From: Nitratireductor sp. XY-223 | GTDB lineage: Bacteria; Pseudomonadota; Alphaproteobacteria; Rhizobiales; Rhizobiaceae | Length of the DNA stretch: 64,000 nt | Reading direction: 5' to 3' | Assembly (NCBI RefSeq): GCF_004959855.1 | Contig: NZ_SPNT01000001.1 | Coordinates: 1,240,001 to 1,304,000 of the forward strand | The notes under the pieces: generated by a model | Told to the model about the DNA's origin: nothing | Database searches by the model: none | What the model saw: the letters and a program-made list of their open reading frames with translations, nothing else | Program-made: the position numbers and the translations under genes | Part shown: in pieces, positions 37,869 through 49,095 of the stretch | Layout: each line of letters starts with the position of its first letter | Numbering within the stretch: the stretch's first letter is position 1

Positions 37869-39191
37869 ATGCCGATCAATATCACCATGCCCGCGCTTTC
37901 TCCGACCATGGAGGAAGGCAATCTCGCCAAATGGCTGGTCAAGGAGGGCGACAGCGTTTCCTCCGGCGACGTGATCGCCGAGATCGAGACCGACAAGGCG
38001 ACGATGGAGGTCGAAGCGGTCGACGAGGGTGTCGTCGCGAAGATCCTGGTTCCGGAAGGCACTGAGGGGGTCAAGGTCAACGCGCCGATCGCCATTCTCG
38101 CCGAGGAGGGCGAGGACGTATCCGCCGCCGCCAGCGCGGCACCCGCCGCCGAACCGGCGGCTGCTCCGGCACCCGCCGCGGCTCCAAAGCCGAACGGCAG
38201 CACGCCGGCTCCGACGCCGGCACCTGCGTCGGCCGAAGCCGCCCCAGTGCCCGCTGCGCCGCAATCGGGTGCGAACCGTGTGTTTTCTTCGCCGCTCGCA
38301 AGACGGATCGCGAAGGATGCGGGCATCGACATTGCAGCCGTCACGGGAACCGGCCCACACGGCCGGGTGATCCGCCGCGACGTCGACGCAGCCATCGCCG
38401 GCGGTGTCGGCAAGGCCGCACCGGCTGCCGCACCTGCGGCTGCACCGACAGCGCCGTCGGACGAGCAGATCCTGAAGCTGTTCGAGGATGGGTCCTACGA
38501 TCTCATCCCGCATGACAACATGCGCAAGACCATCGCCAAGCGGCTGGTGGAATCGAAGCAGAACGTGCCGCATTTCTACCTCACCATCGAGTGTCAGCTC
38601 GATGCGTTGCTGGCACTGCGCAAGCAGCTCAACGATTCCGCGCCGGTGCATGACGAAAAGCCTGCCTTCAAGCTTTCGGTCAACGATTTCGTCATCAAGG
38701 CGATGGCCCTGGCACTGCGCGACGTGCCGGAGGCCAACTCGTCTTGGACCGAGGGCAACATGGTGCGTCACAAGCATTCGGATGTGGGTGTCGCCGTTTC
38801 GATCCCGGGCGGATTGATCACGCCGATTGTGCGTGAGGCAGAGGTCAAGCCGCTGTCGGTGATCTCCAACGAGATGAAGGATCTGGCGAAGCGGGCGCGC
38901 GAGCGCAAGCTCATGCCGCAGGAGTACCAGGGCGGCACGACCGCGGTGTCCAATCTCGGCATGTTCGGCATCAAGGAGTTCTCCGCTGTCATCAACCCGC
39001 CGCATGCGACGATCCTTGCTGTCGGCGCGGGCGAACAACGCCCGGTTGTCAAGGACGGAGCGCTGGCCATTGCGACGGTCATGTCCGTGACGCTGTCGAC
39101 CGACCACCGCGCCGTCGACGGCGCGCTGGGCGCCGAGCTTCTCGCGGCATTCAAGGGATATGTGGAAAATCCCTTCGCAATGCTGGTATAG
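37869..39191 (+). CDS. pdhC: Pyruvate dehydrogenase E2, dihydrolipoamide acetyltransferase
   Basis: A 440-residue E2 core. It has one N-terminal lipoyl domain (lysine in [12 protein letters not shown]), an Ala/Pro linker, an E3/E1-binding domain ([20 protein letters not shown]) and a C-terminal catalytic domain ending with the His/Asp motif [16 protein letters not shown]. It transfers the acetyl group to CoA. It starts 14 bases after pdhB, and a short HdeD-like gene follows before lpdA. Confidence 0.96.
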   Translation: MPINITMPALSPTMEEGNLAKWLVKEGDSVSSGDVIAEIETDKATMEVEAVDEGVVAKILVPEGTEGVKVNAPIAILAEEGEDVSAAASAAPAAEPAAAPAPAAAPKPNGSTPAPTPAPASAEAAPVPAAPQSGANRVFSSPLARRIAKDAGIDIAAVTGTGPHGRVIRRDVDAAIAGGVGKAAPAAAPAAAPTAPSDEQILKLFEDGSYDLIPHDNMRKTIAKRLVESKQNVPHFYLTIECQLDALLALRKQLNDSAPVHDEKPAFKLSVNDFVIKAMALALRDVPEANSSWTEGNMVRHKHSDVGVAVSIPGGLITPIVREAEVKPLSVISNEMKDLAKRARERKLMPQEYQGGTTAVSNLGMFGIKEFSAVINPPHATILAVGAGEQRPVVKDGALAIATVMSVTLSTDHRAVDGALGAELLAAFKGYVENPFAMLV

Positions 39192-39228
39192 CTGTTGCAT
39201 TTCAACCAATTGAGGAGAGGACACGGCA

Positions 39229-39792
39229 ATGGCGGACCCGATTGACAAAAAGGACATCGAAGAGGCCGTAGAGAAGCTGAAGGCGGCCTGGGGCTGGCTG
39301 ATCGCCATCGGCATCATCTCCATTATCGGCGGGTTTTTCTGTTTCGCGAATCCCTTCGCCGCAACCCTGACGGTCGATTACCTGGCCGGGTTCATGTTCA
39401 TCTTCGTCGGCATCGTGCAGATTGCACAGGCCTTCTCGTCGCGCGGCTCGGGCGGGTTCCTGTGGACCCTTGGCGTCGGCATCCTGACACTGCTGGTCGG
39501 TGCCATTCTCGTCGGCTATCCGGTTCAAGGCGCGGTCTCGCTGACAATCGTCGTCGGCGTGTTGCTGTTCTTCTTGGGCGGCGCAAAGATCGCCTATTCC
39601 ATGTCGATGCGCCCCGCCGCCGGGTGGGGCTGGGTGACGGTCTCGGGCGTTCTGTCGATCGTTCTCGGCGTCATCATCTTCTCCAACTTTCCCTGGGCGG
39701 CGGCCTCGGTGCTCGGTCTTTTCCTCGGCGTGGAACTGACCTTCAACGGCGTCGCCCTTTTGTTGACCGGGTTTGCCCTGCGCAAGAGCTGA
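39229..39792 (+). CDS. HdeD-family membrane protein
   Basis: A 187-residue protein with six predicted hydrophobic helices arranged as repeated pairs (LIAIGIISIIGGFFCFANPF, YLAGFMFIFVGIVQIAQAF). This matches the HdeD/DUF308 family, which in E. coli is linked to acid resistance. Its role here is unknown. It interrupts the pdhC-lpdA order 37 bases after pdhC, with a GAGGAGAGG ribosome site, so it is probably cotranscribed with pdh. Confidence 0.8.
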   Translation: MADPIDKKDIEEAVEKLKAAWGWLIAIGIISIIGGFFCFANPFAATLTVDYLAGFMFIFVGIVQIAQAFSSRGSGGFLWTLGVGILTLLVGAILVGYPVQGAVSLTIVVGVLLFFLGGAKIAYSMSMRPAAGWGWVTVSGVLSIVLGVIIFSNFPWAAASVLGLFLGVELTFNGVALLLTGFALRKS

Positions 39793-39931
39793 TCCGGACC
39801 GCCGGGCCGGGCGGTAGAGCAGAATTTCGCGGTCCGCGGGGCGGGCCGCCCATCAATGACCGGCAGCGCAACCGAACGCCGGTGCACAGTAAGGCATGGT
39901 GTGGCCATGCCCCGAAACCAGGAGACGAAGC

Positions 39932-41395
39932 GTGTCCAATACTTATGATGTCATCATCATCGGGTCCGGTCCGGGTGGCTATGTAACCGCGGTCCGCTCG
40001 GCTCAGCTAGGCTTCAAGACCGCCATCGTTGAGCGCGAGCATCTGGGCGGCATCTGCCTGAACTGGGGCTGCATTCCCACAAAGGCGCTGCTGCGATCCG
40101 CGGAAATCCTGCATTTTTCGGAACATGCCGACAGCTATGGCCTGAAACTGGAAGGAAAAATCTCCGCCGATATCAAGGCGGTCGTTCAGCGCTCGCGCGG
40201 CGTGTCGGGCCGGCTCAACGGCGGCGTCGGATTCCTGATGAAGAAGAACAAGGTCGATGTCATCTGGGGCGAGGCGAAGCTGAGCAAGGCCGCCAAGGGC
40301 GGGGCGCCGGCGGAGATCGTTGTCGGCAAGCCGACCAAGAAGCCGATGGAGCCGCAGCATCCGGTGCCCAAGAACACGCTGGGCGAGGGCACCTATCAGG
40401 CAAAACACGTCATTGTTGCCACGGGTGCGCGTCCGCGATCGCTTCCGGGCATCGAGCCGGACGGCAATCTGATCTGGACCTATTTCGAGGCGATGGTGCC
40501 GCAGGAACAGCCAAAGTCCATGGTTGTCATGGGTTCGGGCGCGATCGGTATCGAATTCGCGAGTTTCTATAACGCGCTCGGTGTCGACGTGACCGTCGTC
40601 GAACTGATGCCGACCATCATGCCCGTCGAGGATGCGGAAATTTCAGGCCTCGCACGCAAGCAGCTCGAAAAGGCCGGGCTGAAAATCATCACCGATGCGA
40701 AGGTGACCAAGGTCGATAAAGCGGCCAGCAGCGTCACGGCCCATGTCGAGACGAAGGACGGCAAAACCCAGGTAATCACCGCCGACCGGCTGATCTCGGC
40801 GGTGGGCGTTCAGGGCAATATCGAAAATCTCGGCCTGGAGGCGCTCGGCGTCAAGACCGACCGCGGCTGTATCGTCATCGACGGATACGGCAAGACCAAT
40901 GTCGAGGGCATCTATGCCATCGGCGACGTCGCCGGCCCGCCGATGCTTGCCCACAAGGCCGAACACGAGGGCGTCGTCTGTGTCGAGAAGATCGCCGGCG
41001 TCCCGGGCGTTCATCCGATGGACAAGAACATGATCCCCGGCTGCACCTATTGCGACCCGCAGGTGGCAAGCGTCGGCCTGACGGAAGCCGCCGCCAAGGA
41101 CGCCGGATACGACATTCGCGTCGGCCGTTTCCAGTTCAGCGCCAACGGCAAGGCGATTGCGCTCGGCGAGGACAAGGGTCTCGTCAAGACGATATTCGAC
41201 AAGAAAACCGGCCAGCTCCTGGGCGCGCACATGGTCGGGGCCGAAGTCACCGAGCTGATCCAGGGATTCGTCGTCGCGATGAACCTGGAGACGACCGAAG
41301 AAGAGCTCATGCATACGGTTTTCCCGCACCCGACCCTATCTGAGATGATGAAGGAAAGCGTGCTTGACGCCTATGGCCGCGCATTGAATGCTTAG
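39932..41395 (+). CDS. lpdA: Dihydrolipoyl dehydrogenase (E3 of the pyruvate complex)
   Basis: A 487-residue flavoprotein that reoxidises dihydrolipoamide with NAD. FAD-binding IIIGSGPGGYVTAVRSAQLG is followed by the redox disulfide GGICLNWGCIPTKALL; the NAD domain has MGSGAIGIEFASFYNALG. A Lys/Pro-rich insertion near residues 115-145 is typical of alphaproteobacterial pyruvate-complex E3. The start is GTG at 39932 with GGAGA upstream; no ATG fits. It is distinct from the second E3 at 46903. Confidence 0.95.
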   Translation: MSNTYDVIIIGSGPGGYVTAVRSAQLGFKTAIVEREHLGGICLNWGCIPTKALLRSAEILHFSEHADSYGLKLEGKISADIKAVVQRSRGVSGRLNGGVGFLMKKNKVDVIWGEAKLSKAAKGGAPAEIVVGKPTKKPMEPQHPVPKNTLGEGTYQAKHVIVATGARPRSLPGIEPDGNLIWTYFEAMVPQEQPKSMVVMGSGAIGIEFASFYNALGVDVTVVELMPTIMPVEDAEISGLARKQLEKAGLKIITDAKVTKVDKAASSVTAHVETKDGKTQVITADRLISAVGVQGNIENLGLEALGVKTDRGCIVIDGYGKTNVEGIYAIGDVAGPPMLAHKAEHEGVVCVEKIAGVPGVHPMDKNMIPGCTYCDPQVASVGLTEAAAKDAGYDIRVGRFQFSANGKAIALGEDKGLVKTIFDKKTGQLLGAHMVGAEVTELIQGFVVAMNLETTEEELMHTVFPHPTLSEMMKESVLDAYGRALNA

Positions 41396-41422
41396 GCAGG
41401 ATTCTTAAATAGGAGAGCGGAT

Positions 41423-41662
41423 ATGGGCTGGTTGGCATTTCTCGTGATTGGTCTGATCGCCGGTTTCATTGCCGAGAAGGTCATGAACAGGAACCACGGG
41501 CTGATCAAGAACCTGGTTGTCGGCGTCATCGGCGCTGTCGTGGGCGGATATCTGGCGCCGCTGGTCGGTATTTCATATGGCGGTTTCGTCGGGACGCTGA
41601 TCGTTGCGACCGTCGGCGCTATTATCGTGCTTTGGCTGTTCGCACTTCTGGCGGGCCGCTGA
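41423..41662 (+). CDS. GlsB/YeaQ/YmgE-family small membrane protein
   Basis: A 79-residue protein with three hydrophobic segments and glycine-rich helices ([40 protein letters not shown]). It is typical of the transglycosylase-associated GlsB/YeaQ family, often stress-induced. It lies between lpdA and lipA, 27 bases after lpdA, with AGGAGAG before the ATG. The function is not known at the molecular level. Confidence 0.85.
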   Translation: MGWLAFLVIGLIAGFIAEKVMNRNHGLIKNLVVGVIGAVVGGYLAPLVGISYGGFVGTLIVATVGAIIVLWLFALLAGR

Positions 41663-41684
41663 CGCAGATTTAAGGACACTCGAG

Positions 41685-42650
41685 ATGGTCACTGTTGTCG
41701 ATACGGTTGCGCGCGAGCCGCGCGTGCGCCACCCGGAGAAGGCCCACCGGCCCGACAACGAGGTCGCGCGCAAGCCCGACTGGATCCGGGTCAAGGCGCC
41801 GACGTCCAAGGGCTACCTGGAAACCCGCGACATTGTGAAATCCAACAACCTGGTGACCGTCTGCGAGGAGGCCGGCTGCCCGAATATCGGCAGTTGCTGG
41901 CAGCAAAAGCACGCCAGCTTCATGATCATGGGTGAAATCTGCACCCGCGCCTGCGCCTTCTGCAACGTCTCTACCGGACGCCCGACGGCACTGGATCCGA
42001 ACGAACCCGAGAACGTTGCCAAGGCCGTCCATCAGATGGGCCTCAAGCATGTGGTCGTCACATCGGTCGACCGGGACGATCTTGCCGACGGCGGCGCACA
42101 GCATTTCGTCGAGACGATCCGCGCGATCCGCGAGGCTTCGCCGGAAACGACCATCGAGATCCTGACGCCCGATTTCCTGCGCAAGGACGGCGCGCTGGAA
42201 ACCGTCGTCGCAGCACGTCCGGACGTCTTCAACCACAATCTGGAAACCGTGCCGTCCAACTATCTGACGGTGCGGCCGGGCGCCCGCTACTTCCACTCGA
42301 TCCGGCTCCTGCAGCGGGTCAAGGAACTCGATCCGGACATGTTCACGAAATCCGGGATCATGGTCGGGCTCGGCGAGGAGCGCAACGAGGTGCTCCAGCT
42401 CATGGACGACCTGCGCGTCGCCGACGTCGATTTCCTGACCATCGGTCAGTATCTGCAGCCGACGCGCAAGCACCACAAGGTGGAGAAGTTCGTCACGCCG
42501 GACGAGTTCAAGTCTTACGAGACGATCGCCTATTCCAAGGGTTTCCTTATGGTGTCGGCGAGCCCGCTGACGCGCTCGTCCCACCATGCCGGCGACGACT
42601 TCGCCAAGCTGCAGGCCGCGCGTGCGGAGCGGCGCGGCCTTTCGATCTAG
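41685..42650 (+). CDS. lipA: Lipoyl synthase
   Basis: A 321-residue radical-SAM enzyme that inserts two sulfurs into octanoyl groups on E2 and H proteins. The auxiliary cluster cysteines are in [13 protein letters not shown] (CX4CX5C) and the radical-SAM cluster is CTRACAFC (CX3CX2C). [16 protein letters not shown] near the C-terminus carries the conserved serine ligand. The placement next to pdh and bkd fits their need for lipoate. The ATG at 41685 follows AAGGAC. Confidence 0.97.
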   Translation: MVTVVDTVAREPRVRHPEKAHRPDNEVARKPDWIRVKAPTSKGYLETRDIVKSNNLVTVCEEAGCPNIGSCWQQKHASFMIMGEICTRACAFCNVSTGRPTALDPNEPENVAKAVHQMGLKHVVVTSVDRDDLADGGAQHFVETIRAIREASPETTIEILTPDFLRKDGALETVVAARPDVFNHNLETVPSNYLTVRPGARYFHSIRLLQRVKELDPDMFTKSGIMVGLGEERNEVLQLMDDLRVADVDFLTIGQYLQPTRKHHKVEKFVTPDEFKSYETIAYSKGFLMVSASPLTRSSHHAGDDFAKLQAARAERRGLSI

Positions 42651-42665
42651 CAGACCCCTCGCGAC

Positions 42666-43112
42666 ATGCCGAAATTCGACACCAAGCGATTTGTCGCCCA
42701 CACACCGGAGCACATGTTCGCGCTTGTCGCCGATGTCGAGAAATATCCCGAATTCCTGCCTTTGTGCGACGCGCTGAAGGTCCGCAACCGCAAGGAACGC
42801 GGCACCAAGACGCTGCTGGTTGCCGACATGACCGTCGGCTACAAGGCCATCCGGGAGACGTTTACCAGCCAGGTGCTGCTGAGCCCGGAGGACTCCGTCA
42901 TCGATGTCAAATATCTCGACGGACCGTTCCGGTATCTCAACAACCGCTGGGGATTCGAGCCCGCGGGCAACGGCGGCTGCGACGTCTCCTTTCACATCGA
43001 TTACGAGTTCAAGAGCCGCATGCTGGGTGCCGTGATGGGCACGATGTTCGACCGGGCGTTCCATAAATTCGCCGAGGCATTCGAACAGCGCGCCGACGCG
43101 ATTTACGGCTGA
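42666..43112 (+). CDS. RatA/Coq10-family START-like protein
   Basis: A 148-residue polyketide-cyclase/START fold protein. It opens FVAHTPEHMFALVADVEKYP and has NNRWGFEP and VSFHIDYEFKSRMLGAVMG, the Coq10/RatA pattern. Family members are annotated as RatA toxins or as ubiquinone-binding Coq10-like proteins; a role in quinone handling is more likely here given the housekeeping context. It lies 15 bases after lipA. No antitoxin partner is adjacent. Confidence 0.85.
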   Translation: MPKFDTKRFVAHTPEHMFALVADVEKYPEFLPLCDALKVRNRKERGTKTLLVADMTVGYKAIRETFTSQVLLSPEDSVIDVKYLDGPFRYLNNRWGFEPAGNGGCDVSFHIDYEFKSRMLGAVMGTMFDRAFHKFAEAFEQRADAIYG

Positions 43113-44567
<1,455 letters not shown>

Positions 44568-44569
44568 CC

Positions 44570-45586
44570 ATGGTCCAGATGACGATGATCGAGGCCATCC
44601 GCAGCGCCATGGACGTGACGATGGAACGTGACGAGAATGTCGTGGTGTTCGGCGAGGACGTCGGCTATTTCGGCGGCGTGTTCCGCTGCACGGCCGGCTT
44701 GCAGAAGAAGTACGGCGCCTCGCGCGTTTTCGACAGTCCGATCAACGAGAGCGGCATTGTCGGCGCCGGCATCGGCATGGCGGTCTACGGCCTGCGGCCT
44801 TGTATCGAGGTCCAGTTCGCCGACTATATCTACCCGGCCTACGACCAGATCGTATCGGAGGCGGCGCGTATCCGTTACCGCTCCGCCGGCGACTTCACGG
44901 CGCCGATCACCATCCGCAGCCCCGTCGGCGGCGGCATCTTCGGCGGCCAGACGCACAGCCAGAGCCCCGAGGCGCTGTTCACGCATGTTTCGGGACTGAA
45001 AACCGTCGTTCCTTCAACACCTTATGATGCAAAGGGCCTTTTGATCGCCTCCATTGAAGATGACGATCCGGTTGTGTTCTTCGAGCACAAACGGCTTTAC
45101 AACGGGCCGTTCGACGGCCACCACGAGCGCCCCGCGCAGAACTGGACGACCCATCCGCTCGGCAACGTGCCGGAGGGGCACTACACGCTGCCGATCGGCA
45201 AGGCGGCGATCCGGCGGGAAGGCAGCGCGGCTACCATCGTGACCTACGGAACCATGTGCTTTGTCGCCGAGGCCGCTGTCCAGGAGACCGGGATCGACGC
45301 CGAGATCATCGACCTTCGGACGCTGCTGCCGCTGGATATCGAAACGATCGCCCAATCGGTCACGAAAACCGGCCGCTGCATGGTGCTGCACGAGGCGACG
45401 CTCACCTCCGGGTTCGGCGCGGAGATTGCTGCGCAGGTCCAGGAGAACTGCTTTTACAGCCTCGAGGCACCGATCCTGCGCGTGACCGGATGGGACACGC
45501 CCTATCCGCATGCGCAGGAGTGGGACTATTTTCCGGGACCGGCACGTGTCGGCCGTGAACTCAAAGAGCTGACGGAGGCGATGTGA
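44570..45586 (+). CDS. bkdA2: Branched-chain 2-oxoacid dehydrogenase E1 beta
   Basis: A 338-residue E1 beta with MTMIEAIRSAMDVTMERDEN, VFGEDVGYFGGVFRCTAGLQ and SPVGGGIFGGQTHSQSPEAL. It has no lipoyl fusion, unlike pdhB. The start at 44570 lies 2 bases after the bkdA1 stop. It completes the E1 heterotetramer that decarboxylates branched-chain 2-oxoacids. Confidence 0.95.
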   Translation: MVQMTMIEAIRSAMDVTMERDENVVVFGEDVGYFGGVFRCTAGLQKKYGASRVFDSPINESGIVGAGIGMAVYGLRPCIEVQFADYIYPAYDQIVSEAARIRYRSAGDFTAPITIRSPVGGGIFGGQTHSQSPEALFTHVSGLKTVVPSTPYDAKGLLIASIEDDDPVVFFEHKRLYNGPFDGHHERPAQNWTTHPLGNVPEGHYTLPIGKAAIRREGSAATIVTYGTMCFVAEAAVQETGIDAEIIDLRTLLPLDIETIAQSVTKTGRCMVLHEATLTSGFGAEIAAQVQENCFYSLEAPILRVTGWDTPYPHAQEWDYFPGPARVGRELKELTEAM

Positions 45587-46902
45587 TGGGCGTCCACACG
45601 ATCAAGATGCCGGATGTCGGCGAGGGTATCACCGAAGCCGAGATCGTCGAATGGAACGTTTCGGTCGGCGACACCGTGCGTGAGGACGATGTGCTTGCGG
45701 CGGTGATGACGGACAAGGCGACCGTCGAGATCCCGTCGCCGGTCGAGGGAAAGATCGTCTCGATCGAGGGCGAGGTCGGCCAGATGACGGCGGTCGGCTC
45801 GGCCATCGTCTCGATTGAGGTCGAGGGCGCAGGCAACAGCCCGGTGGAAAAGGCGCCACCGCCGCCCGCCGCGAAAGAACCGCCCCCGGTGGCGGAAGCG
45901 AGCGAAGAGGCGGCCGAGGCACCGGTCGAAGCCGCACCTGCGAAAGCAGAGCCTGCTCGGCCTGCCGCTGCAGGCCCGGCACCGGCCGCACCGCGAAGGG
46001 TGCCGGCGACGAACGGGCCGCCGCGGCCGGAAGGCGAGAGGCCGCTGGCCGCGCCCAGCGTGCGGAAGCGGGCCATGGATGCCGGCATCGAACTGGTCTA
46101 TGTGCGCGGCAGCGGTCCCGCCGGCCGCATCCTCAGCGAAGACCTGGACGCCTATATCGCCGGCAAGGCGGAACCGGTAACGAGCTCGTTCCAGCCAAAC
46201 AATACGATCACCGAGACCAAGGTCATCGGATTGCGGCGCAAGATCGCCGAGCGGCTTCAGGACGCGAAGAAACGCATTCCGCACATCACCTATGTCGACG
46301 AGGTGGACATGACGGAACTCGAGGAGCTCCGTCATCACCTCAACGAGACGCGGCGTCCGGACCAGCCGAAGCTGACGCTTCTGCCGTTCATCATGCGCGC
46401 CATGGTCAAGGCGCTGCGGACCTACCCGAAACTCAGTGCCCATTTCGACGATGAGGCGGGCATCCTGCGCGAGTTCGGCGCCGCCCATATCGGCATGGCG
46501 GTGCAGACGGCCAACGGGCTGATGGTGGCCGTCGTGCGCAACGCCGAGGCGCGCGATATCTGGAACCTCGCGGAAGAGGCGCAGAGGCTGGCCGCCGCGG
46601 CGCGGGACGGGACGATCACCCGCGAGGAACTGACCGGATCGACGATCACGCTGACCAGTCTCGGCAGCATCGGCGGCATTGTCTCGACGCCGGTGATCAA
46701 CAGTCCGGAAGTGGCGATTGTCGGCGTCAACAAGATCGCCATGCGGCCGGTCTACCAGGACGGCGCCTTCGTGCCGCGCAAGATCATGAACCTGTCGTCA
46801 TCGTTCGATCACCGGATCGTCGACGGCTGGGACGCGGCCGAGTTCATACAGCACATTCGCCGTTCGCTGGAAACGCCGGCAACTCTCTTCATGGAGCCGT
46901 AA
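45586..46902 (+). CDS. bkdB: Branched-chain 2-oxoacid dehydrogenase E2
   Basis: A 438-residue acyltransferase. The N-terminal lipoyl domain has its lysine in MTDKATVEIPSPVEGK. An Ala/Pro/Glu linker leads to the peripheral-subunit-binding domain (APSVRKRAMDAGIELVYVRG) and the catalytic core ending SSFDHRIVDGWDAAEF. The ATG overlaps the bkdA2 stop (TGATG); a GTG one codon earlier is possible. It forms the branched-chain acyl-CoA product. Confidence 0.95.
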   Translation: MGVHTIKMPDVGEGITEAEIVEWNVSVGDTVREDDVLAAVMTDKATVEIPSPVEGKIVSIEGEVGQMTAVGSAIVSIEVEGAGNSPVEKAPPPPAAKEPPPVAEASEEAAEAPVEAAPAKAEPARPAAAGPAPAAPRRVPATNGPPRPEGERPLAAPSVRKRAMDAGIELVYVRGSGPAGRILSEDLDAYIAGKAEPVTSSFQPNNTITETKVIGLRRKIAERLQDAKKRIPHITYVDEVDMTELEELRHHLNETRRPDQPKLTLLPFIMRAMVKALRTYPKLSAHFDDEAGILREFGAAHIGMAVQTANGLMVAVVRNAEARDIWNLAEEAQRLAAAARDGTITREELTGSTITLTSLGSIGGIVSTPVINSPEVAIVGVNKIAMRPVYQDGAFVPRKIMNLSSSFDHRIVDGWDAAEFIQHIRRSLETPATLFMEP

Positions 46903-48297
46903 ATGAATTATCTGTCCTGCGAAGTGCTGGTCATCGGCGGCGGTCCGGGCGGCTACGTGGCGGCCATCCGTGCCGGCCAGCTGGGGCTCGATACGATCCT
47001 GGTCGAGAAGAAATCGGTCGGCGGCACGTGCCTGAATGTCGGCTGCATTCCCTCCAAGGCCATCATCCATGTCGCCGACGAATTCGAACAGGCCGTCAAG
47101 GCATCGAAAGGCGAGGCACACGGCTATTCGGTCAAGGACCCGGTCCTCGACCTGGTCGGCGCCATGGAATGGAAGGACGGCATTGTCGGCCAATTGAACC
47201 GGGGCGTCGAGGCACTGCTGAAGAAGGCGGGCGTAACCGTCATCAACGGCCAGGCCCGCATGCGTGACGGCAAGACCTGCAGCATTGCCGGCGAAAAGGA
47301 AAACACGCAGATCAAGGCCAAGTTCGTGGTGCTCGCGCCGGGTTCGGAACCGATCGAACTCGAAGCGCTGCCATTCGGAGGCAACGTCATATCCTCGACC
47401 CAGGCCTTGAAGCTGGAGGAGCTGCCGAAACGGCTCGTTGTCGTCGGCGGCGGCTATATCGGGTTGGAACTCGGCACCGCATTCGCCAAGATGGGCTCGA
47501 AGGTGACCGTGCTCGAGGCGACGGACCGGCTGCTGCCGCAATACGACAAGGAAATCGGCACGGCTGTCACCCGGCAACTGAAGAAGCTCGGCGTGGATGT
47601 CCATCTCAACACCTATGCGGGCGGCATGAACAAGAAGGGCACAGCGCTGGAAGCGACCGGCCCTGACAGCAAGTCATTCACCGTCGACGCGGACAAGGTA
47701 CTCGTGACCGTGGGGCGGAAACCACGCCTCGACGGCTGGGGGCTGCGGGAGCTGCAGCTGACGATGAACAACGGTTTCCTCGCCATCGACGAGGAGTGCA
47801 GAACGTCCATGACCGATGTATTTGCCATCGGCGATGTGACCGGCGAGCCGATGCTGGCGCACCGTGCGATGGCCCAGGGCGAGGTGGTCGCCGAGCTGAT
47901 CGCCGGCAAGCGCCGGACATTTGAACCGGCGGCGATCCCCGCGGTCTGCTTTACCGATCCCGAGGTGGTTTCCGTCGGTCTTTCGCCCGAAGAGGCCCGC
48001 GAAGCGGGCCACGAGGTCGCGGTGGGCAAGTTCCCGCTGCCGGTCAACGGGCGGGCGATGACGCTCGGCGCTGAATCCGGCTTCGTGCGGGTTGTCGCGC
48101 GCAAGGACAATGAGCTGGTGCTCGGTATCCAGGCCGTCGGCAAGAATGTTTCCGAATTTGCGTCGTCCTTCGCGCTGGCCCTCGAAATGGGCGCTTGCCT
48201 CGAGGATATCGCGTCGACCATCCACGCCCATCCGACGCAGGGCGAGGGCATTCAGGAGGCCGCCATGCTTGCGCTCGGCCACGGGTTGCATATCTAA
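46903..48297 (+). CDS. lpdV: Dihydrolipoyl dehydrogenase (E3 of the branched-chain complex)
   Basis: A 464-residue E3 dedicated to the bkd complex. FAD motif VIGGGPGGYVAAIRAGQLGL, redox disulfide GGTCLNVGCIPSKAII, NAD motif VVGGGYIGLELGTAFAKMG, and C-terminal His/Glu in TIHAHPTQGEGIQEAA. It starts immediately after the bkdB stop. It lacks the Lys/Pro-rich insertion of the first E3 gene (39932), so the two are clearly separate paralogues. Confidence 0.95.
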   Translation: MNYLSCEVLVIGGGPGGYVAAIRAGQLGLDTILVEKKSVGGTCLNVGCIPSKAIIHVADEFEQAVKASKGEAHGYSVKDPVLDLVGAMEWKDGIVGQLNRGVEALLKKAGVTVINGQARMRDGKTCSIAGEKENTQIKAKFVVLAPGSEPIELEALPFGGNVISSTQALKLEELPKRLVVVGGGYIGLELGTAFAKMGSKVTVLEATDRLLPQYDKEIGTAVTRQLKKLGVDVHLNTYAGGMNKKGTALEATGPDSKSFTVDADKVLVTVGRKPRLDGWGLRELQLTMNNGFLAIDEECRTSMTDVFAIGDVTGEPMLAHRAMAQGEVVAELIAGKRRTFEPAAIPAVCFTDPEVVSVGLSPEEAREAGHEVAVGKFPLPVNGRAMTLGAESGFVRVVARKDNELVLGIQAVGKNVSEFASSFALALEMGACLEDIASTIHAHPTQGEGIQEAAMLALGHGLHI

Positions 48298-48330
48298 GAC
48301 AATAGGCCACCCGGATCACTGGAGGACGCG

Positions 48331-48609
48331 ATGCGTTTGATGCTGAAATTCACGATACCCGTCGAAAAAGGCAACCAGGCCGAGAAGGACGGCACGCTCG
48401 GGCCGGCCATCGCCAGGCTGGTCGAAACCGTCAAGGCCGAGGCGTCCTATTTCGCGCTCGAGGACGGCAAACGCATGGGCATCGTGATTTTCGAAGAGTC
48501 CGACCAGGCGCGCATGCCTGTTATCAACGAGCCGCTCTTTGCGGCCCTCGATGCGTCCATCGAGATTCAGCCGGTTCTCAACGCCGAGGACCTGCAAAGG
48601 GCGCTGTAG
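48331..48609 (+). CDS. Small conserved-looking protein of unknown function
   Basis: A 92-residue soluble alpha/beta protein, MRLMLKFTIPVEKGNQAEKD at the start and an acidic/hydrophobic C-terminus. The start ATG has a GGAGG site (48321-48325). It resembles small dimeric ferredoxin-fold proteins in general pattern, but I do not recognise the family. Codon use and the 33-base spacing after lpdV suggest it is the last gene of the bkd operon. It converges on cinA with 3 bases between stops. Confidence 0.6.
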   Translation: MRLMLKFTIPVEKGNQAEKDGTLGPAIARLVETVKAEASYFALEDGKRMGIVIFEESDQARMPVINEPLFAALDASIEIQPVLNAEDLQRAL

Positions 48610-48624
48610 GCGTCAAAGCGCCTT
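48597..48624. terminator. Candidate bidirectional hairpin between bkd operon and cinA
   Basis: AAGGGCGCT and AGCGCCTT form an inverted repeat (one bulged base) spanning the two convergent stop codons. There is no long T run on either strand, so this is a weak call. Confidence 0.3.
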
Positions 48625-49095
48625 GATCAACGCCTCCAGGGCCTTCTTGACCGTTGCCTCGCGGATATAAGCGCGGCCAAGGTCGTCGAACCTCAACTCC
48701 GTATGTTCGGTCGCGCCGTTGCGGCGCGCGAGTGCCATATGAACCAGCCCGACGGGTTTTTCGACGGTGCCGCCGTCTGGACCGGCAATGCCGGTGACGG
48801 ATACCGCGTAGTCGGATTTTGAGCGGGCGAGGGCGCCTTCCGCCATTTCGACCGCGGTCTCGCGGGATACGGCGCCGTGGGCCTGCAGCGTGGCAACGGA
48901 GACACCGATCATCTCTTCCTTGGCTTCGTTCGAATAGGTGACAAAGCCGCGATCGAGCACGGCCGAGGAGCCGGGGATTTCGGTTATCGTCGCGGCGATC
49001 AGGCCACCGGTGCAGGATTCGGCGGTGGCCACCATTTTGCCGGCCCGGGTCATGTCAAGAACGAGGCTTTGCGCCATGCCTGCCAGATCAGCCAT
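48613..49095 (-). CDS. CinA C-terminal-domain protein (nicotinamide-nucleotide amidase, PncC-like)
   Basis: A 160-residue protein consisting only of the CinA C-terminal domain. [20 protein letters not shown] carries the active-site serine and [17 protein letters not shown] follows. PncC enzymes deamidate NMN to nicotinate mononucleotide. The ATG at 49095 overlaps the ispDF stop by 8 bases, so the two are cotranscribed; a later start at 49077 is possible. Confidence 0.9.
   Translation of the reverse strand: MADLAGMAQSLVLDMTRAGKMVATAESCTGGLIAATITEIPGSSAVLDRGFVTYSNEAKEEMIGVSVATLQAHGAVSRETAVEMAEGALARSKSDYAVSVTGIAGPDGGTVEKPVGLVHMALARRNGATEHTELRFDDLGRAYIREATVKKALEALIKAL

Noticed and set aside
42666-43112. 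Reading the RatA-family gene as a toxin of a toxin-antitoxin pair
   Set aside because: No antitoxin gene is adjacent and the location beside lipA in a housekeeping run favours a Coq10-like role.
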